NCBI GenBank assembly: GCA_000310025.1 | Contig: FN649750.1 | Coordinates: 1,429,582-1,475,800 of the forward strand | DNA length: 46,219 nucleotides | Source: Ectocarpus siliculosus | Lineage: Eukaryota > Sar > Phaeophyceae > Ectocarpales > Ectocarpaceae | Reading direction: 5' to 3' | In this document: positions 41,336-46,219 of the stretch, piece by piece | Layout: each line of letters starts with the position of its first letter | Position numbering within the stretch: the first letter of the stretch is position 1 | Position numbers and translations under genes: made by a program | Notes under the pieces: model-generated | What the model was told of the DNA's origin: nothing | Databases searched by the model: none | Seen by the model: only the letters and a program-made list of their open reading frames with translations

Positions 41336-44300
41336 TCATGCAGCAGTCTGCATACGAAGACGAATGCAGGATTCCCTCGACTAAACTCGAGATGAGCGGA
41401 CAAGGCGACGGTGGAGATACGACGCGCTTCCGCTTGGCTTGTCGGAGAGGGAGTATTCAATCAAAAGCCACCAAGTACACGCCGGGGGTGGCCCCGGCCA
41501 GACTCAGAGCCCGCCTTGTTTTCTCCTCAGAAAAAAACTGACGCTGCTGCTTTGCTACTTTACGTGAGACACAGCAACCATATTTGTCGCGGTACCTGGC
41601 TCCAGTGGAGGGGACGCCGTCCACGGTATCCTGGGCCTCCGTGATGAGGATGCTCCAACCTATGTTTTTCTCACATGCCACAATTAGTCTTAGAGTACAT
41701 ATAATCTACCATCCAATATCACATACCACCCTTGTCCTTGCGCTGCCCCTCTGGAACCCCGCAAGCTTCATATCCCCCCCCCTACCCCGCTTATGCCTTG
41801 GGAGACACAATAAACGTCTACGTTTTTCAATGAGCCACATGAGCGTGCGCAAGCACGTCGAGTAAAATTGTCCCCCTTCATCGGTAGAGAGCTTTTGCAG
41901 CGGGTGTTCGCGGTGCGTGCGTGCATTTGTTTCGCACCATCTCCCCTTGGAGATTTTGGCGAGCTGGCCAGGAAAATTTTGCTCCAGTCGCGAATAGCCA
42001 CAGTGCATCACAAACAACCATATTTGCCAGACCTACCCAAGTAGTGTGTGAGTGGGGTCGCATGCCTTGGCAGTAGTACTACGGTAGAAGGCACCAAGAA
42101 ATTACTTTTTTAGACATATGTACTGTAGAGAGAAAGGTATTCTTGTAAAAAACTGTACGTACACGAATGTGCAGAATTGTGTCGGTGAGTTGGCACGTCG
42201 CCGCCGTGCTTCAAGTAAGTGTGAATCCCCGATGAACAAAGCGGAATGAACGCGAGTAGAGGCTTGACCCATTGCACGGATAATAAACTGTTCGGTCTAC
42301 AGTACGGCCGGCGGCCTAAAACTCATTTCATTCGACAATACGCTTGCTGTCCCGTTTGACCTTGAAGTTCTCATAATGTAAAGCTGACGGGTAACTCTCC
42401 GTTGATGTTCATTCCTTGTACTTCTACCTTTCTATTCTACTGATATTTTGTGCAGCCGCACATGACCATCATGACGTGGGTGAGCGACGTCAAAAATGAA
42501 TACACCATGATGATGATGATACAATGTTTGTCTGTGCCGCCGGGAGCTTGCAGCCTCGGGTACTCACAGTGAAGAAGAATGAAGAATGAGAACTGAGCGA
42601 GGTGCCGCAAAGCAAAAGTCTACATATTATCTGTACCACTCCCTGTAAACAAGCTTCCTACAGAAAGCGCCTGGAGGCATCCAACTAAACAGGGCATGCC
42701 CTTGCAGAGGGGTTACACCATGGGCAACAAAATAATGACGCTACGCTGCACCATCACCATTTGCCTCCCCAAACCAGTGCAGTAGTGATTTTTTTCTGGC
42801 CAGGCGTCAGAAACCTTTGTGATTCATTGTGTTTCCTCTCATCATTTGGATCTCTGCCTGAGCGTTGACATGTATCATATCGTAGCGGTTGTGACAAATC
42901 AGTTTGCTTCCAAGCCATGATCCGGAGTGTTGAACAATACGGCTCGTCCGTACGCAAAGTGGCGTGGTATACTGTAGGTTTGGAATGAACGCACCTCCGG
43001 TGAACTCGGCCCTACTGTAGGTTTGAGGTCATGCCACGCCCCGCTCGGTTGGGAACGAAGGCGGTGCAAATAGATTGGTGGGGAATACCGAGTGCAAAGA
43101 CGCCGTGCAGTTTAAGGTAGGAAGGACGACGATAAATGCCGTGTCCCAGTTTTAGCCTCATGCCTTGTTGATGCAAATAGAGTACCATCAGGATGCCCTC
43201 AACTTCGCAGCGGCATACAATCTGCACCCTATTGCAACAATTCTGGCAGTTTTTCACAGCCATGGATCTTAGGAGTGGGATGTTTTTTTGTAGAGGGGGG
43301 CGCCAACAATCACACTGTATCAAAATCATATTTTCTTGGGGGATATTTTTGTGTTTCACGGAGATTCTGTTCCACCCCACCCTCTGCCGCTCGCACAGCC
43401 TGGGCCGAATGACACGCGTAACATTTCCAAACCTTGATCAAGCATTTTCAATCCACTCGCACCTGTTAAATGTTTGCGAAAGTTCAAGTTTCGCTCTTCT
43501 TACGGGTGCAATGAAACTGAATTTCGACTCTCTTTTTCGAGATGCCCAAGCGAAAATACGCATGTTCACTCTCGTGTTGCCCGTGATGCTCTCTTCATTC
43601 TGCGATTCGAACAAGCATGCATGCAGGTTCTGCCACGCAGTCCAGGTTTCAAGCCCGACATACCTCGCCTGCCACCCCCCGACCTGTTGTATGCGAACCT
43701 TTTGTTTTGCCCAAGTGAAAAACAAAAAAAAGGCGCAAGGATGTTGAAGAGATACATTGCCAGCGCGGTCGTGTTGAGTAGACTGATGGACAGTCTTCTG
43801 TTTTCTATGAAAATCAACACGGGACGTGGTGAGAATCGTGGCCATCTAGAACCGTCGGCATGGTCCCCGACATACGGCCGTAACGCGATCGTATCACAAC
43901 AATGCGCCGCATCGAGTGGAGACAACCAGTGCCATTGCTGTGCGAAGGACACGGTCGTGAACTACACAACGCCTCAACCTTCCGTGCCAGAACCTCCCCC
44001 GCGTCAGTTTTGGAACAGGTTCAAATCCGACCAATTCGCCCCCAGGGGGATCTCGACTCACGACCCTGCTTGCCTGATGTACATTGCGGTCACACGTTAA
44101 AACCCCTGTGCTGAAAAAACACGCGACGCTCATCCACCACAATTGATCGCATACATGCCATCCATGGTAAGAATAATGTCTATGTAAACGGTTACGACAC
44201 TGCCATTAGTTGTTCGCAGAGCCGACACACAAAAAAATCGTAGAAGCTTGCCATCCATCCATTCACTGCTCGAAGAAGCTGCGAGTACCGAAGTGCCGAT

Positions 44301-45138
44301 CTCCACCGCGGATGACACGTTTTGCCACTAACCTACCAACATCTACTTCAGATGTCCTCGACAGAATGAACGCACGTCATTCGGCTGCGACCTCCAGCCC
44401 ACACTCAGGGTCATGCAATCCTCCCCAAATTCTCACTTCTCACTAGTACCTTCCTACTTGAGGCATGTAAAAGCAACAACTGGGCGGGTACGTACATCAA
44501 CTTATGGGGAGAACCTCAAGCACGTCTACAAACTAAATATGAAGGGATCGGTGGAGTACCGACATCACATGGGTCAAATATACGATCGAAAGCCAGCGCG
44601 TCTCCTGTACAATCAAGAAAAGTCTCCCCATCCATCCCCAGACTCTGCATGCGCTACACCACCTCTCTCTGCCGAATGCTTCTCACGGCGGCATGTGTTT
44701 ACAATAAAAAATACTGAACTTGCTTTCTCTCTGTACCTTTGGTTGTAGTTGTCTAAACCTATAAGTTGTCTACACTACAGAATATCTTCGCGACAGGATG
44801 AAACTAGCAGTCAAGGGCCACCGCCACTCACCAGATTCGGCGGGATGACTCACCGCCACGTGTCTCTACTCTGCCGTGACGTGACAAAAGAAGAACAAAA
44901 AAACAGTGACCTCTACCAAGTACAAAGAACTTAGCATACCTCTGGGCAGCCTCTTACCACCAGGTGTTTCAAAACTGCCGTTGGATTCGGGGCACACCTG
45001 ACACCGGCCAAAATATCTAGACGCACGTCAGCTGCTTCCTCCTTAACCCGAGCACCCCCCTCCCCGCACTGCTCGGTTCTTTTCTTTTGCGTCCCCTTCA
45101 CAGCGTGCGTTCACTACGACTCATCAACAACCGATACA

Positions 45139-45335
45139 GTGAATCAATCCTACGTTGTACAACCAACCCTCAACACCACAACTTATCAACCCAAATATTA
45201 ATGAATCCTGCGTTGTACAACCATCCTATCCACCGCAACCTATCAACAGCTTTCGTGAATGCTACGTTGTACAACCTCAGCACCACACCTTTACAACCGG
45301 TTTAGTGAATCCTACGTTGTACAACCAACCATCCT
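45139..45335. repeat. degenerate tandem repeat, 4 units of about 50-60 bp
   Basis: Four units built on GTGAATCCTACGTTGTACAA followed by CC and a variable AC-rich stretch. In two frames they give repeated YVVQP or LYNQP, but the unit length varies and no start or domain supports a gene. Confidence 0.75.
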
Positions 45336-45439
45336 TACGGAAAATGAAAAATGATCGAAAACTCGCGCCAACACGGGCTATTTATGCGTAGGTTTTTTTA
45401 TCGCATTGAAACAAATGCATGCACCCTACAAGCTGAAGA

Positions 45440-45566
45440 ACCCAACCCAGTAAAAGGACAACAAATCATTCAGAACCCAAATTGCCAAGTGCTCGCAGTG
45501 CACCCTACCGGCCAGAAACACGACACCGAGCGGTTAAAAGCGGAACAAACCATTCAAACCCAAATT
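45440..45566. repeat. diverged duplication, about 75-bp spacing
   Basis: GGACAACAAATCATTCAGAA with CCCAAATTG and CTCGC recurs as GGAACAAACCATTCAAACCC with AAATTG and CTCGC about 80 bp later. Confidence 0.5.
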
Positions 45567-45753
45567 GACAAGAACTCGCCTACAGTAGTCGTACTAGAAT
45601 GTATCAAGGTTATCTGCGACATCAGAGCCAACGAGAAGCGGCACACGCCAAGGGACCTACAGACCTCTCCCTGCCAACTCTCCAGAAACTCAGCCGCTCA
45701 CTACATCGGTAAATCTTCGTATTGGTTATATTTATATCCGAAGTATTGGACCA

Positions 45754-45820
45754 GCACGGATCGTAGAAGGCACTGAGCGGAGACCGGAACTTCTATTTCA
45801 TGTAATGTGAAGACAACATA
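45754..45820 (+). repeat. dispersed repeat shared with 15139-15205
   Basis: Carries the AGAAGG-ACTGAG-GGAGACCGGAAC and ATGTGAAGACAACA blocks of the 15-kb copy, with a small insertion between them. Confidence 0.6.
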
Positions 45821-46176
45821 ATACAACAGTGCATGAAGTCCTGGTCCCTAGGATTGCGAAAACACATGTACACCACACGATAAATAACTGCGTCGGTAAC
45901 AAGAGGTATGAAGCAAATATGAACCCCGAGTAGCGTTACACAAAAAGACTTGACAAATTAGTACAGCACTGACAGGATATCCTACATGCACACTTCACTG
46001 CTCGAAAGTAATTTCTGGTTGGGTCTGCTTCTTCTGACAAGGAGAGGGGGTGCCTAGACTGTCAGCGGCCGTGATGGCGATGGTCATGTGACACGTGGCC
46101 GTGGAAGACACGGTTGCTTGCGCAACGTACCAGGCATCGACCCCGCCAACTTACATATCCTTCCCGAAAAACAAAA

Positions 46177-46219
46177 ATTACAACCCCCCCCCCCCCCTGC
46201 AACCCCCCCCCCCCCCCCC
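46177..46219. repeat. poly-C scaffold end
   Basis: Two C runs separated by TGCAA end the window, mirroring the start. Confidence 0.8.

Larger units (their letters stand above)
41336..46176. other. gene-free distal region
   Basis: No frame here resembles a known family and no exon chain could be built. The longest frames (plus 43193-43747 and 43474-44100, minus 43438-43845) overlap one another in different frames and lack domain motifs. It contains a TGATGATGATGAT-type run (near 42510), the tandem repeats at 45139-45335, and a copy of the dispersed repeat at 45754-45820. The part next to 41335 should hold the ankyrin-gene promoter. Confidence 0.45.

Noticed and set aside
43193-44100. Overlapping plus-strand frames of 184 and 208 codons
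   Set aside because: They overlap in different frames, contain no domain, and lie in a repeat-rich region; chance open frames are the simplest explanation.

Overview
The window is nuclear DNA from a eukaryote with intron-rich genes. It is most likely a stramenopile, and a brown alga of the Ectocarpus type is my best guess. The basis is: canonical GT-AG introns of 0.3-4.3 kb, Gln/Ala/Gly/Ser-rich insertions in conserved proteins, many pyrimidine microsatellites and poly-C/poly-G runs, a large ankyrin protein, and LTR, foldback and SINE-like debris between and inside genes. The organism is inferred from this style and not from a database match. Both ends run into poly-C, so the window looks like a whole scaffold or contig.

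Five protein-coding loci can be supported. (1) 2335-10775, minus: a two-RRM hnRNP Q/R (SYNCRIP)-like RNA-binding protein, four exons, about 1053 aa. (2) 17907-20638, minus: TFIIIC subunit 6 (GTF3C6)-like, two exons found, 3' end unresolved. (3) 21010-28614, plus: TRM5, the tRNA guanine-37 N1-methyltransferase, ten exons. (4) 30628-35301, minus: VPS20/CHMP6, an N-myristoylated ESCRT-III subunit, five exons, 260 aa. (5) 39270-41335, minus: an ankyrin-repeat protein broken by one frame change.

Layout: 1-2334 holds poly-C and a 16-bp minisatellite and no gene. The RRM gene follows; its 4.3-kb first intron carries a foldback element and a dispersed repeat. The 10776-17906 interval contains a complete, non-autonomous LTR element (11696-14149) with near-identical LTRs and a 5-bp target duplication. 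GTF3C6 and TRM5 are head to head with about 370 bp between candidate start codons, which pairs a Pol III/tRNA transcription factor with a tRNA-modifying enzyme. TRM5 and VPS20 converge across about 2 kb of repeats. From 35302 to 39269 there are only repeats, including tRNA-like SINE-type copies. After the ankyrin gene, 41336-46219 has no recognisable gene.

The most interesting points are the head-to-head tRNA-biology pair, large low-complexity insertions inside catalytic or RNA-binding folds (TRM5 and RRM2), unusual splicing in TRM5 (a GC-AG intron next to a 146-bp CTGT repeat, and one junction whose phases conflict), and the recent mini LTR element. I did not find a convincing wholly new biological system.
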